DNA from: an uncultured Flavobacteriaceae bacterium
GTDB lineage: Bacteria; Bacteroidota; Bacteroidia; Flavobacteriales; Flavobacteriaceae
Direction of reading: 5' to 3'
Assembly (NCBI GenBank): GCA_943788165.1
Contig: CALSPF010000002.1
Location: forward strand, 572,909 to 636,908
DNA: 64,000 nt
Shown: positions 47,257-55,846 of the stretch, in pieces
Numbering within the stretch: the first letter of the stretch is position 1
How the letters are laid out: each line of letters opens with the position of its first letter
Position numbers and translations under genes: made by a program
Notes under the pieces: generated by a model
Database searches by the model: none
What the model saw: only the letters and a program-made list of their open reading frames with translations
Told to the model about the DNA's origin: nothing

Positions 47257-49377
47257 TTAATGTTTGCCCGCAACTCCTAATCGAATAATGAGTTGGGCAT
47301 TGATACTACGCCCTGGTGCAAAAAAGCGTGTTTGATTTCCGGGCGTCCCTCTAAAAACATGACTTTGATATTCTTTATCTGTTAGATTTTCCGCAGATAG
47401 AACGAAAGTTGCATGTGGAAATTTTGGAAAGGCCTTATGAAGATTAATTCCAGCACTTATGTTAAACAAAGAATACGCATCTGTCTCCCTTTCTGTAGGA
47501 GCTGGTTTGTCTTGTTTGGACGTGAAAATTCCCTCAACACGTCCGAAAAAAGCGTTGTTAGAATTTCGAATTTGAAATCCAATAATATTTTGGTTTGCTG
47601 GTATAAATGCCAAATCATCATCTGTTATTTCATTTTTACCTCTGATATAAGACCCTGTCCAGAATATACTGGATAATGCTCCTATAGAATAACTTAGTTG
47701 ATATTCAAAACCAGTAATTTTTGCTTCCCCAACGGCCTGATTTTGAACGGCAGGAGTTCCTTGGAAATCTACACTAACCGGTACGTAAAGATTATCTAAG
47801 AAATTTTGATAAAAGTTTGCGTTAAATTTAAATTTTTGACTCTTGTAAGCGTATCCTAATTCGTAAAAGACTCCTTTTTCAGGTTCTAAATCGGGATTGG
47901 GAATAACTCCATCGGCAAAATTATATTTCGAAAACAAATCAGGCCCTCTAAAGGAATTCGCTAAATTAATAGAAAAATCAGATTTTTCTGAAGCGTGAAT
48001 TTTGGCTCCGATATTACCTGTCAAAGCGCTATTGTTGTCAGAAACGTTATCGTCATTATATAGATCGGCTATTTCAGGGATAAAAAATGGCTCACGTTCA
48101 ATTTCGTTCTTTACATTGTCAAAACGTGCTGCAATTAGTAAATCAAGAACATCACTAACTTTCCATTCTTCTACAGCAAAAATACCTATAGAAGTAGCAT
48201 CACTATCTGGTTGTATTTGCCCTGGAGGAGGAGCTACTTGATTAACCTGAACGCCTGCGGGATTGAAAATGTCAACAACTAATTCTCTCTTAGTTCCAAA
48301 ACGATGTTCTTTAAGATAATCTGCACCTAAAGTTAATTTAGATTTTTCTGATAAGCGAAGTGCGGTAAAAGCTTTCACGCCACCAAAATTCACATCTACA
48401 TCTAAATTGACAGCAATTCTACGGTTAGTATTCATAGTATTTGGAAAAAATACATTGGTAACCTGATCGATATGTAGGCGTTGTTGTTTTGAGTATGCAC
48501 TGAATCCTATTTCCTCAACTGTATTTGATATTTTTTTACCACTATAATTAAGGTTGTAACCTGTCTGTTCATCTGGTGAAAACGAACGTACTCGTACCGG
48601 TGGACCAGGAGCACCAAGCCCTCCTGGAAATCCAACATTGTCATTTTTAAAGTATTTACCGCTAAATTCAATACGGTGATTTTCGGCTGGTGAATAACCT
48701 ATATTCCAATCAAAATAGTTAGATTCAAATTGACTATTGGGAACTTCTCCTCCTGGTGTATCCGTATTACTAGCATCTCTAATACCTCCGCCGATCAAAA
48801 AGTCAAAGCCATTTCCTCTTCCCTCAACTTCAAGTCTGCCTCGCGAATAAGAATTAACAGATTGATAACCACCATAAAGACTGGTTCCTATTTTAAAATC
48901 TTTGCCGTATCCATTTTCTGCTTTTCTGGTAATTACATTAACTAGTCCGCTCACGGCATCACTTCCCCAGAATGCTGAGGCTGGACCTTTAATTACTTCA
49001 ACTCGCTCGATTTGCCAAGGATCAATCAACGCATAACTTCGTATACGCCCTCCTACAAAAGAATTACCGTCAATTAAAATGGGAGCTCTCTCTCTTGACA
49101 AACCTCTAATTATGGGTGTACTTGTAATACCTCCATCATTCTGAATAGTAATACCCGGCACGTATCTCAAAATTTCTGTAGCAGATGCTGGTTGATTTTC
49201 AAGAATGGCCCTCTGTAGGATCAAGGATACGTTTACAGGTAGATTCTTAAGAGTTGCAAAAGATCGTAAAGCGGTAATTTGAACTTCGTCTATTTTTACA
49301 GTATCCTGAACTTTTTCCTGTCCGTAACTAAAGGTTTGTACGAGCACAAATAGTGCAGTAAAAATGTAATTTCTCAT
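47257..49377 (-). CDS. TonB-dependent receptor linked to the hyp genes
   Basis: This 706-residue outer-membrane receptor has a signal peptide (MRNYIFTALFVLVQTFSYGQ) and a plug domain (ATEILRYVPGITIQNDGG, TPIIRGLSRERAPILIDGNS, WQIERVEVIKGPASAFWGSDAVSGLVNVIT). The barrel is complete, with YQSHVFRGTPGNQTRFFAPGR near its end. It lies 48 bases downstream of hypE on the same strand and is probably part of that transcript. This position suggests it imports a metal, possibly Ni(II), for the hydrogenase; the sequence alone does not prove the substrate. The IS6 element adjoins its 3' end. Confidence 0.88.
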   Translation of the reverse strand: MRNYIFTALFVLVQTFSYGQEKVQDTVKIDEVQITALRSFATLKNLPVNVSLILQRAILENQPASATEILRYVPGITIQNDGGITSTPIIRGLSRERAPILIDGNSFVGGRIRSYALIDPWQIERVEVIKGPASAFWGSDAVSGLVNVITRKAENGYGKDFKIGTSLYGGYQSVNSYSRGRLEVEGRGNGFDFLIGGGIRDASNTDTPGGEVPNSQFESNYFDWNIGYSPAENHRIEFSGKYFKNDNVGFPGGLGAPGPPVRVRSFSPDEQTGYNLNYSGKKISNTVEEIGFSAYSKQQRLHIDQVTNVFFPNTMNTNRRIAVNLDVDVNFGGVKAFTALRLSEKSKLTLGADYLKEHRFGTKRELVVDIFNPAGVQVNQVAPPPGQIQPDSDATSIGIFAVEEWKVSDVLDLLIAARFDNVKNEIEREPFFIPEIADLYNDDNVSDNNSALTGNIGAKIHASEKSDFSINLANSFRGPDLFSKYNFADGVIPNPDLEPEKGVFYELGYAYKSQKFKFNANFYQNFLDNLYVPVSVDFQGTPAVQNQAVGEAKITGFEYQLSYSIGALSSIFWTGSYIRGKNEITDDDLAFIPANQNIIGFQIRNSNNAFFGRVEGIFTSKQDKPAPTERETDAYSLFNISAGINLHKAFPKFPHATFVLSAENLTDKEYQSHVFRGTPGNQTRFFAPGRSINAQLIIRLGVAGKH

Positions 49378-49425
49378 GTGTTTTAGGGTTGGTTAAGTTT
49401 AAAAAAGCAACAAAATAATAAAAAA

Positions 49426-50484
49426 TTAACAAATGCGCGGTAATTGTTCCCCGACTAACATATTTACAATACGTTTGCCACCAATGCTACTGGTTAATAC
49501 TACCTGTCTTGGATGACTCTCAGTAACTTCTCCTATTATAGATGCATTTGTACCGTAGTCCATACGTTGAAGTTTTGTGACAACTTCTTCAGAAATTTGT
49601 ACGTCTACTACGGCAATAAAGATTCCTTCATTCGCTACATACAGTGGGTCTAAACCAAGAATTTCGCATAATGCACTTACTTCATTTTGTATAGGGAGTT
49701 GTTTTTGTGATATTTCGATTCCCAGATTTCTATCTCTAGCAATTTCATTTAAGACTGTTGCAACACCACCTCGTGTCGGGTCTTTAAGTACATGAATATC
49801 TTCGCCGAATTCGTCGAGCAGTTCGGTGACCATATGATTTAAACCTCTGGTATCACTTTTTACAGCGGTTTCAAATTCAAGCCCTTCGCGTACCGACATT
49901 ATGGCTACGCCATGGGTAGCAATACCATCGCTCACAATGATTTTGTCACCAGCTTTAACATTGTGGGTTGAAATCTGAGCGCGCTTATGTATTTTGCCAA
50001 CGCCACTGGTATTTATAAAGATTTTATCTCCTTTTCCTTTTTCAACGACTTTGGTATCGCCAGTCACTATTTGTACATTGGCTTCTTCTGCCGCCGATTT
50101 AATACCGATTAGAATTTCCCAGAACTCGGTCATTTTCAAACCTTCTTCTATGATAAAACTTAATGATAGGTATTGTGGAATCGCTCCACACATGGCCAAA
50201 TCGTTTACGGTGCCATTCACTGCTAATTCTCCGATATTACTATCAGGAAAGAAAATAGGTGATATTACAAAACTATCCGTAGTAAAAGCAGTTTCGCCTT
50301 CTAACTTCAATACTGCTCCATCATGTCGTTGTTGTAAATATTCATTGTCAAAAAGATGAAAAACGCCTGAATCCAGTAATTTGTTGGTCAACAAACCACC
50401 ACTACCATGCCCGAGGGTTATAATATCAAAGTCCAATTCGGGCATGGGACAATGTAATTTCATTTTTAAGTTTTTTTCAGACAT
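49426..50484 (-). CDS. hypE: HypE, carbamoyl dehydratase for hydrogenase maturation
   Basis: HypE dehydrates the carbamoyl group on its C-terminal Cys to a nitrile, giving the CN ligands of the NiFe site. The 352-residue protein is a PurM-like ATP enzyme: ITLGHGSGGLLTNKLL near residue 22, TTDSFVISPIFFPDSNIGEL, NDLAMCGAIP, KDPTRGGVATVLNEIA. It ends in the obligatory PRIC. It lies 18 bases after hypD in the hypF-hypD-hypE operon. Confidence 0.97.
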   Translation of the reverse strand: MSEKNLKMKLHCPMPELDFDIITLGHGSGGLLTNKLLDSGVFHLFDNEYLQQRHDGAVLKLEGETAFTTDSFVISPIFFPDSNIGELAVNGTVNDLAMCGAIPQYLSLSFIIEEGLKMTEFWEILIGIKSAAEEANVQIVTGDTKVVEKGKGDKIFINTSGVGKIHKRAQISTHNVKAGDKIIVSDGIATHGVAIMSVREGLEFETAVKSDTRGLNHMVTELLDEFGEDIHVLKDPTRGGVATVLNEIARDRNLGIEISQKQLPIQNEVSALCEILGLDPLYVANEGIFIAVVDVQISEEVVTKLQRMDYGTNASIIGEVTESHPRQVVLTSSIGGKRIVNMLVGEQLPRIC

Positions 50485-50502
50485 TATTTGAAATGGGTAA
50501 GA

Positions 50503-51603
50503 TTAGACAATAGTTTCTGCTGCTCCGCTGAAATGATAATATGCAGCACATGCTCCTTCTGAACTAACCATTGGGGCTCCCATTGGATTTTGAGGTGTAC
50601 ATTTTTTACCAAACTGTGAACATTCCATCGGTTTTTTAATTCCTTTCAGAACTAAACCTGCTATGCATTCCTTAGGTTCTTCCACTTTTTTGATGTTGAT
50701 ATTGAATTTCAAATTGGCATCGAATGATGCATACTCTGGTCGTACTTCAAGTCCACTAACAGGAATAGTACCAATACCTCGCCATTCCCTGTCTGAAATC
50801 GTAAAAATCTTACGAAGGAGCTCCTGAGCTTTGTGATTCCCTTCGGGCTTTACCACTCTACTATATTGATTTTCAAGGATTGCTTCTCCCTTTTCTAATT
50901 GTTGAATCGTTAGTAATATGCCCTGCAATAGGTCTACAGGTTCAAAACCTGTGACAACCATTGGAATTTTATAGCGTGTCACCAAAGGATAATATTCATC
51001 CATTCCCATAATAGTGCAGACATGACCTGCAGCCAAAAAAGCATCTATTTTACTTTCTTCGTCCTCGATAACGGCTTCCATGGCTGGTGGCACCAAAACT
51101 TGAGAGGCTAAAATGGAAAAGTTCGTAAGTCCTAAATCATGGGCCTTGTCAACAGAAAGGGCATTCGCAGGAGCTGTAGTCTCAAAACCAACAGCGAAAA
51201 AAACCACTTCTTTGTTGGGATTGTCGTTTGCGATTTGAACGGCTTCCAAAGGAGAATATAAAATACGAACATCAGCGCCAGCGGCTTTAGCCTGTAGCAA
51301 ACTTTTTTCCGAACCTGGAACCCGTAGCATATCTCCAAAAGAACAAAGAATAACGTTTTCATCTTCGGCTAAATAGATTGCTTTATCAATTAAATGGAGT
51401 GGTGTAACACAAACGGGGCACCCTGGCCCATGAATCATTTGGACCTCTTTGGGCAACAAGTCCATAATTCCGTTTTTAACCAGACTATGGGTTTGTCCAC
51501 CACAAACTTCCATAATATTCCAAGGTTGGGTAACAGTAGCATGTATTTCGTCTAAATATTTTTTTGCCAAATCGGCATCTCGGTATTCACTAAGAAATTT
51601 CAT
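50503..51603 (-). CDS. hypD: HypD, Fe(CN)2CO assembly scaffold
   Basis: HypD carries, with HypC, the iron atom on which the CN and CO ligands are assembled. The 366-residue protein has NIMEVCGGQTHSLVKNGI (near residues 30-47), MIHGPGCPVCVTPLHLI (near 60-75) and FFAVGFETTAP. It ends with the [4Fe-4S] cysteine region (KECIAGLVLKG, MECSQFGKKCTPQNPMGAPMVSSEGACAAYY). The start overlaps hypF by 14 bases. Confidence 0.97.
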   Translation of the reverse strand: MKFLSEYRDADLAKKYLDEIHATVTQPWNIMEVCGGQTHSLVKNGIMDLLPKEVQMIHGPGCPVCVTPLHLIDKAIYLAEDENVILCSFGDMLRVPGSEKSLLQAKAAGADVRILYSPLEAVQIANDNPNKEVVFFAVGFETTAPANALSVDKAHDLGLTNFSILASQVLVPPAMEAVIEDEESKIDAFLAAGHVCTIMGMDEYYPLVTRYKIPMVVTGFEPVDLLQGILLTIQQLEKGEAILENQYSRVVKPEGNHKAQELLRKIFTISDREWRGIGTIPVSGLEVRPEYASFDANLKFNINIKKVEEPKECIAGLVLKGIKKPMECSQFGKKCTPQNPMGAPMVSSEGACAAYYHFSGAAETIV

Positions 51604-53890
51604 CTTTGTTTGTAGTTTGGTAAAATGCTAATTGCCCTAGTGCAATGTTCTCATCGTTAGGTGATACTTCTTCATGAAAATAGAGTTGAAAATTGGGTTC
51701 CAAATGCAACTGCATTAAATCAACTAACAGCGCATTCTGAAAAACACCTCCACTAAAAGTTACTTTTTTAATACTTTTTAAGCGAGCAATTTTGTCAACT
51801 ATCTTCACCAGAGAGTAGTGAAATTTAAAGGCAATCTGATTTAAATCCATACCACTTTTTAAATCCTTCACTACACCTATAATAATATCGCCCGTAGGCA
51901 GATTTTCAATATACGATATTTTTGAAACATAATATGTTTCATCTATAATTTCACTTTGGTCAACATAAGTTTGCGCTAAAGACTCTAGTTTTAAAGCGGC
52001 CTCTCCTTCATAAGTTTGTACATCCATTATTCCTAATAGGCATGCCACGGCGTCAAATAGTCGACCCATGCTCGATGTTTTTAAAAACTGTCCTTTATTA
52101 AGTGTTTTTTGATATAATAACCATTCTTGTTCAGTGAACTTTCCTCTTATCATTTCTGTCGCCGTATCATTTTTCCAACAATGTACCAAGGCGGAAATGC
52201 GAGGCTCTAAAGACATTTTATCACCCAAAATAGATGGTACATAGGATAAATGTAACAGACGGGTAAAAGTGCTGTTTTCATACGTCAAAAATTCTCCGCC
52301 CCAATTATTTCCATCATTTCCGAATCCTGTGCCATCCCATATAATTCCTAAGACCTTTTCCGGTTTTGTCAATAACGAGTGTTCAGATAAAACACTGGCA
52401 AAATGAGCAAAATGGTGTTGAATGGACACAAGCTTTGCACCATATTCATCTGTTAAATATTTTCCATATTCGGTAGAATGATAGTTTGGGTGTTTATCGA
52501 CCAAAATAACATTGGGTCGACAGTTTAGTAAATTCATGAAATGATCAATAGTCCTTTTATAGTTCTCTGCACTTTCAAAATAAACGAGATTACCTAAATA
52601 CTGGCTTAGATAGAATAATTCTTTGTAAAGTACACCGAAGACACTTTTTTGAGAGGCTCCCATTGCTAGAATTACCTCTTCTCTTTCATTGGAAACTGGC
52701 CCGAAATAATTGGGAGATAAACCTCTTGACCTTCGAATAAGTATTCGCTGTTTTTTTAATTGACTAAAGCGAACAACACTATCATCTTGAGACGTTACTA
52801 TTTCACGGTCATTCGTAAGAACGTAATCCCAAATACCCGATAATTCAGAAAAGACCTTATCGTCTTCAAAAACAATAGAGGCATTACTAATATTTCCACT
52901 TGTCGCTATAATAGGTTTACCGAAACTTTGCATCAAAAGTTCATAGAGTGGGGTATAGGGCAACATGACGCCAATCTGGTCAAGATTAGGGGCTACTTCG
53001 TGTTCGGCAATATTAGCTTGGTTGTTCTTTAATTTAAACAAGACGATAGGAGCCACTTCACCCAACAGCATTTTGATTTCTGAAGGATCCGTTTGAAATT
53101 CTTGTTGTATCAATTCAATATTGGGGTACATACAAGCAAAAGGTTTTGAAGGTCTTTGTTTTCTTTTTCTCAGCGTATTTATTACTTTACTATTGGTCGC
53201 ATCACAGGTTAGTAAATATCCACCAATACCTTTAATTACAACAATTTTTCCCTCATGCCAAAAATCGACAACTTTATTAATGATTTCTTTTGTGTCATTC
53301 ACAATTTCTTCTCCTTGTGGGTCTTTTAAAGATAATTTGATTCCGCAAGTAGTACAGGAATTAGTTTGAGAATGGTATCTACGATTTTCAGGGTTGGTAT
53401 ACTCTTCTTTACAAGTTACACACATTTTAAATTCATCCATAACGGTGAATTCTCTTTCAAATGGCAGACCGTTAATCAAAGAAAAGCGCGGACCACATGA
53501 AGTGCAGGTAATGAAGGGATATAGTAACCTTCTATTATCATGGGATAAAACTTCTGCTCTGCAGTTTTCGCATAAAGCAAAATCAGGCGTTAACATCAAT
53601 GCAGTAGTCTTGGCCTCCTGATTTTGTAAAATTTGAAAACCTTCATAAATTTGATTGTCAATTTCCAGAATGGAATGTTTGGTGATTTTTGCTAGACTAG
53701 GGGCATCGCTAAGGACGGTCTTATAAAAAGGAATTGCTGTTTCTTTCTTGGCTGTAAATTTAATATGAACACCATTAAGGTCGTTGTAAACAACCCCGTT
53801 TAGTTGTTTTTTAGACGCCAATCGATAGATATTAGGACGAAAACCTACTCCCTGAACCCTTCCTTGAATGTGGATATGCCAAGTATTCAT
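51590..53890 (-). CDS. hypF: HypF, carbamoyltransferase for hydrogenase maturation
   Basis: HypF makes the thiocarboxamide on HypE from carbamoyl phosphate and ATP. The 766-residue protein has an acylphosphatase domain (about 1-90; IHIQGRVQGVGFRPNIYRLA) and two zinc-finger units (CENCRAEVL, CTSCGPRF, CVTCKEEY, CTTCG). A YrdC domain (about 200-390; KRKQRPSKPFACMYPNIE, ATSGNISNASI) and a Kae1-like domain with His-rich motif (VSIQHHFAHFASVL, GIIWDGTGFGNDG, KVTFSGGVFQN) follow. The ATG at 53890 is preferred to a TTG at 53899. It is the first gene of hypF-hypD-hypE. Confidence 0.96.
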   Translation of the reverse strand: MNTWHIHIQGRVQGVGFRPNIYRLASKKQLNGVVYNDLNGVHIKFTAKKETAIPFYKTVLSDAPSLAKITKHSILEIDNQIYEGFQILQNQEAKTTALMLTPDFALCENCRAEVLSHDNRRLLYPFITCTSCGPRFSLINGLPFEREFTVMDEFKMCVTCKEEYTNPENRRYHSQTNSCTTCGIKLSLKDPQGEEIVNDTKEIINKVVDFWHEGKIVVIKGIGGYLLTCDATNSKVINTLRKRKQRPSKPFACMYPNIELIQQEFQTDPSEIKMLLGEVAPIVLFKLKNNQANIAEHEVAPNLDQIGVMLPYTPLYELLMQSFGKPIIATSGNISNASIVFEDDKVFSELSGIWDYVLTNDREIVTSQDDSVVRFSQLKKQRILIRRSRGLSPNYFGPVSNEREEVILAMGASQKSVFGVLYKELFYLSQYLGNLVYFESAENYKRTIDHFMNLLNCRPNVILVDKHPNYHSTEYGKYLTDEYGAKLVSIQHHFAHFASVLSEHSLLTKPEKVLGIIWDGTGFGNDGNNWGGEFLTYENSTFTRLLHLSYVPSILGDKMSLEPRISALVHCWKNDTATEMIRGKFTEQEWLLYQKTLNKGQFLKTSSMGRLFDAVACLLGIMDVQTYEGEAALKLESLAQTYVDQSEIIDETYYVSKISYIENLPTGDIIIGVVKDLKSGMDLNQIAFKFHYSLVKIVDKIARLKSIKKVTFSGGVFQNALLVDLMQLHLEPNFQLYFHEEVSPNDENIALGQLAFYQTTNKDEIS

Positions 53891-54030
53891 AAGTGGCAAT
53901 ATAAGTAATTATCCTACGATGGTTATTCTATTTTATTCATCTAATGAGAAGAATTAATCATAAGCATATCAAATAGAACAAATTAGAATCAAATAAAAAG
54001 GGACCAATTCGGTGAGTAGGGAAGGAGTGT

Positions 54031-54092
54031 AGTTTTAAAACCCTGTGAATCATACACTTACAAGGAAGGTTCTGATCCCTCTTTCTCCGCTA
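54031..54092 (+). pseudogene. tRNA-Ser-like 3' remnant
   Basis: The end GGTTCTGATCCCT followed by CTTTCTCCGCTA resembles the T arm and acceptor 3' strand of bacterial tRNA-Ser (typically GGTTCGAATCCCTCTCTCTCCGC). A variable-arm-like stretch and an anticodon-stem-like TTTTAAAA precede it. The 5' acceptor strand complementary to TCTCCGC is not found, and the T stem has a mismatch. It is therefore at best a fragment, perhaps left by integration at a tRNA gene. Confidence 0.3.
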
Positions 54093-54101
54093 AAACGGCA
54101 C

Positions 54102-54136
54102 AAAACCCATCAAATAAAATGATTTGATGGGTTTTT
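54102..54136 (+). terminator. Strong hairpin with T-run
   Basis: A perfect 14-base stem AAAACCCATCAAAT (54102-54115), a six-base loop, and ATTTGATGGGTTTT (54122-54135) is followed by T. It follows the tRNA-like remnant and would be its terminator. Confidence 0.75.
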
Positions 54137-54392
54137 CATTTTATTTAGTTTCATTTGGAAGTAAATAAAATTAGAGATAGGTGTCTAATTAGGGGACCAA
54201 TTTTATTTTTCTTAGTGGTCACCGAATTTAACCATAATACGTTGATACCAAGTTGGTCTTAAAAATTTGATGTAAACTAGACTGGTAATAGCCGTATCCA
54301 AGTACTTTATGGTAAGATTAGAAAATGTTTTCTATACTATTACATCCCTAAAATTATGAATTCGGCAATTTTTCTATTACTTTTATGCGAGT

Positions 54393-55547
54393 ATGACAAA
54401 GAATCTATCTATACCTTTTCAAGGCCCTATATCTAACGTTTTTGACGTAGTTCACGCCTTTTGGATTGCAGGAGGCAGTTGTGACGGCTGTTCTATTGCT
54501 ACTGTTGGTGCAACAAGCCCATCAGTTGAAAACCTTCTTAATGGAACGATACCCGGAGCAGCAAAAGTAATTTTGCATCACCCTGTATTGGCCGTTAATG
54601 CTGGGGAAGAATTTATGAAACCTTTTCGATTGGCAGCCAAAGGAGAATTGGGTGCTCCGTTTGTAGTTCTATGTGAAGGTTCAATTATGGACGAAGGCAT
54701 GGCCGCAGAGACCGGAGGTTATTGGTCTGGACTAGGAGCTGATGAAGATGACAATGGAGATCCACAGCCCATACCTTCCTCGAGTTGGGTGACGAGAATG
54801 TCAGAACATGCCGCGGCTGTTGTTGCGGTAGGTACATGTGCAACATGGGGAGGAATCCCTGCTGCTGCAAATAACCCTACGAATTCAGCAAGCGTAATGG
54901 ATTTACTAGGCGAAGATTATCGAAGTACTTTGGGGCTTCCTGTAGTTAATATTCCAGGTTGCGCTCCACAAGGAGATAATATTACCGAGACTATTGTATC
55001 TGTATTAATGTTTTTAAACGGGTTGACACCCTTGCCAGAATTTGATGAATTAGGTCGTCCGTCTTGGTTGTTTGATGAAACCGTGCATAGAGGATGTACT
55101 AGAGCAGGGTTTTACGAAGAAGGTAATTTTGCCGAAGAACATGGAGATAAGGAATGCCTTGTTGAAGTAGGTTGTTGGGGTCCAGTTGTACAATGTAATA
55201 TTAATAAGAGAGGAGCGATTAACCATGTTGGAGGATGCATGAATGTTGGCGCACCCTGTATAGGATGTACGATGCCCGGTTTTCCTGATAGTTTTGCTCC
55301 ATTTTATAAAACCCCTCCAGGAACAATGGTTTCTTCTAATATTTCTAGAGTAACTGGAACCGTTATTCGTAATTTGAGGGAAATGTCAATGAATAATCTA
55401 AATAGAACCGCTAAATGGGACAAAGATGGTCATGTTCCTTCAGGATGGGGTCATGTTAGAGAACCTAATATGATAAAGAAAGTGGTAAAATATGCGTATC
55501 AAAAAATGCAATTTAGTGATAGCCCTAAACCTGGTTCTAAAAAATAA
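54393..55547 (+). CDS. [NiFe]-hydrogenase small subunit, no Tat signal
   Basis: This 384-residue electron-transfer subunit of an uptake-type NiFe hydrogenase begins directly in the flavodoxin-like domain, without a twin-arginine signal. The proximal cluster ligands are C30, C33 (GSCDGCS), C149 (GTCATWGG) and C190 (PGCAPQ). Distal ligands are H232, C235, C255 and C261. The medial cluster region has C268, C282, C289 and C292. C282 lies seven residues before the PCIGC cysteine, where Pro stands in enzymes with a [3Fe-4S] cluster, so a medial [4Fe-4S] is expected. The six-Cys proximal site of oxygen-tolerant membrane-bound enzymes is absent. It may belong to group 1l or a relative; a classifier is needed. 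The large subunit lies five small genes downstream. Confidence 0.95.
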   Translation: MTKNLSIPFQGPISNVFDVVHAFWIAGGSCDGCSIATVGATSPSVENLLNGTIPGAAKVILHHPVLAVNAGEEFMKPFRLAAKGELGAPFVVLCEGSIMDEGMAAETGGYWSGLGADEDDNGDPQPIPSSSWVTRMSEHAAAVVAVGTCATWGGIPAAANNPTNSASVMDLLGEDYRSTLGLPVVNIPGCAPQGDNITETIVSVLMFLNGLTPLPEFDELGRPSWLFDETVHRGCTRAGFYEEGNFAEEHGDKECLVEVGCWGPVVQCNINKRGAINHVGGCMNVGAPCIGCTMPGFPDSFAPFYKTPPGTMVSSNISRVTGTVIRNLREMSMNNLNRTAKWDKDGHVPSGWGHVREPNMIKKVVKYAYQKMQFSDSPKPGSKK

Positions 55548-55555
55548 TTACTGAT

Positions 55556-55831
55556 ATGGAGAATGAAGCACTTTTTAATGAATGGTTAATTGGACTTGTA
55601 TTAGTCTCGTTAATTATAGTGATTGCCGCAGTACTTTTGATTTTAGTATTCTTGGCAGCAAAGCGAATCTTAAGATTGGCCGGAGCTGCATTAGAAATAG
55701 TAACTCAGATAAAAAATAACACGAATGCCATATGGGAATTGGAGACTACCAATAAGGTAGCCGTAGATATTCAAAATGAAGCAGAAGCTATTGAAGCACA
55801 TGCCACACTAGTAGCGGAAGCATTAGAATAA
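55556..55831 (+). CDS. Small hydrogenase-linked membrane protein 1
   Basis: This 91-residue protein has one long hydrophobic helix at residues 10-34 (WLIGLVLVSLIIVIAAVLLI) and a basic stop (AAKRILRL). The rest is a soluble amphipathic helix with an acidic end (TNKVAVDIQNEAEAIEAHAT). There is no signal peptide cleavage site and no Cys. It lies 8 bases after the hydrogenase small subunit. The positive charges after the helix place the C-terminal part in the cytoplasm. I do not recognise a named family. Position suggests a membrane tether or quinone-side partner of the hydrogenase. Confidence 0.75.
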   Translation: MENEALFNEWLIGLVLVSLIIVIAAVLLILVFLAAKRILRLAGAALEIVTQIKNNTNAIWELETTNKVAVDIQNEAEAIEAHATLVAEALE

Positions 55832-55846
55832 TAATAAATAAAGAGT

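Larger units (their letters stand above)
54006..54228. repeat. Inverted repeat framing a 200-base segment
   Basis: AATTCGGTGA (54006-54015) and TCACCGAATT (54219-54228) are exact inverse copies. The word GGGACCAATT also occurs directly repeated near both ends (about 54000 and 54194). Together they could be the worn ends of a small non-coding mobile element, or operator-like sites. No transposase is present. Confidence 0.4.
53891..54392. other. Divergent intergenic region between hypF and the hydrogenase small subunit
   Basis: These 500 bases hold no protein gene. They contain a tRNA-Ser-like 3' remnant (54031-54092), a strong hairpin (54102-54136) and a 10-base inverted repeat (54006-54015 and 54219-54228) framing both. 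The divergent promoters of the two hydrogenase operons must lie here. Near the plus-strand start a box TACTTTTA (54378-54385) is one base off the TAnnTTTG consensus, with no clear -33 box. Confidence 0.55.

Noticed and set aside
54020-54092. A complete tRNA-Ser gene
   Set aside because: The 3' T-arm and acceptor-like end are recognisable, but no complementary 5' acceptor strand or D arm precedes them, and the T stem has a mismatch. Only a remnant is claimed.
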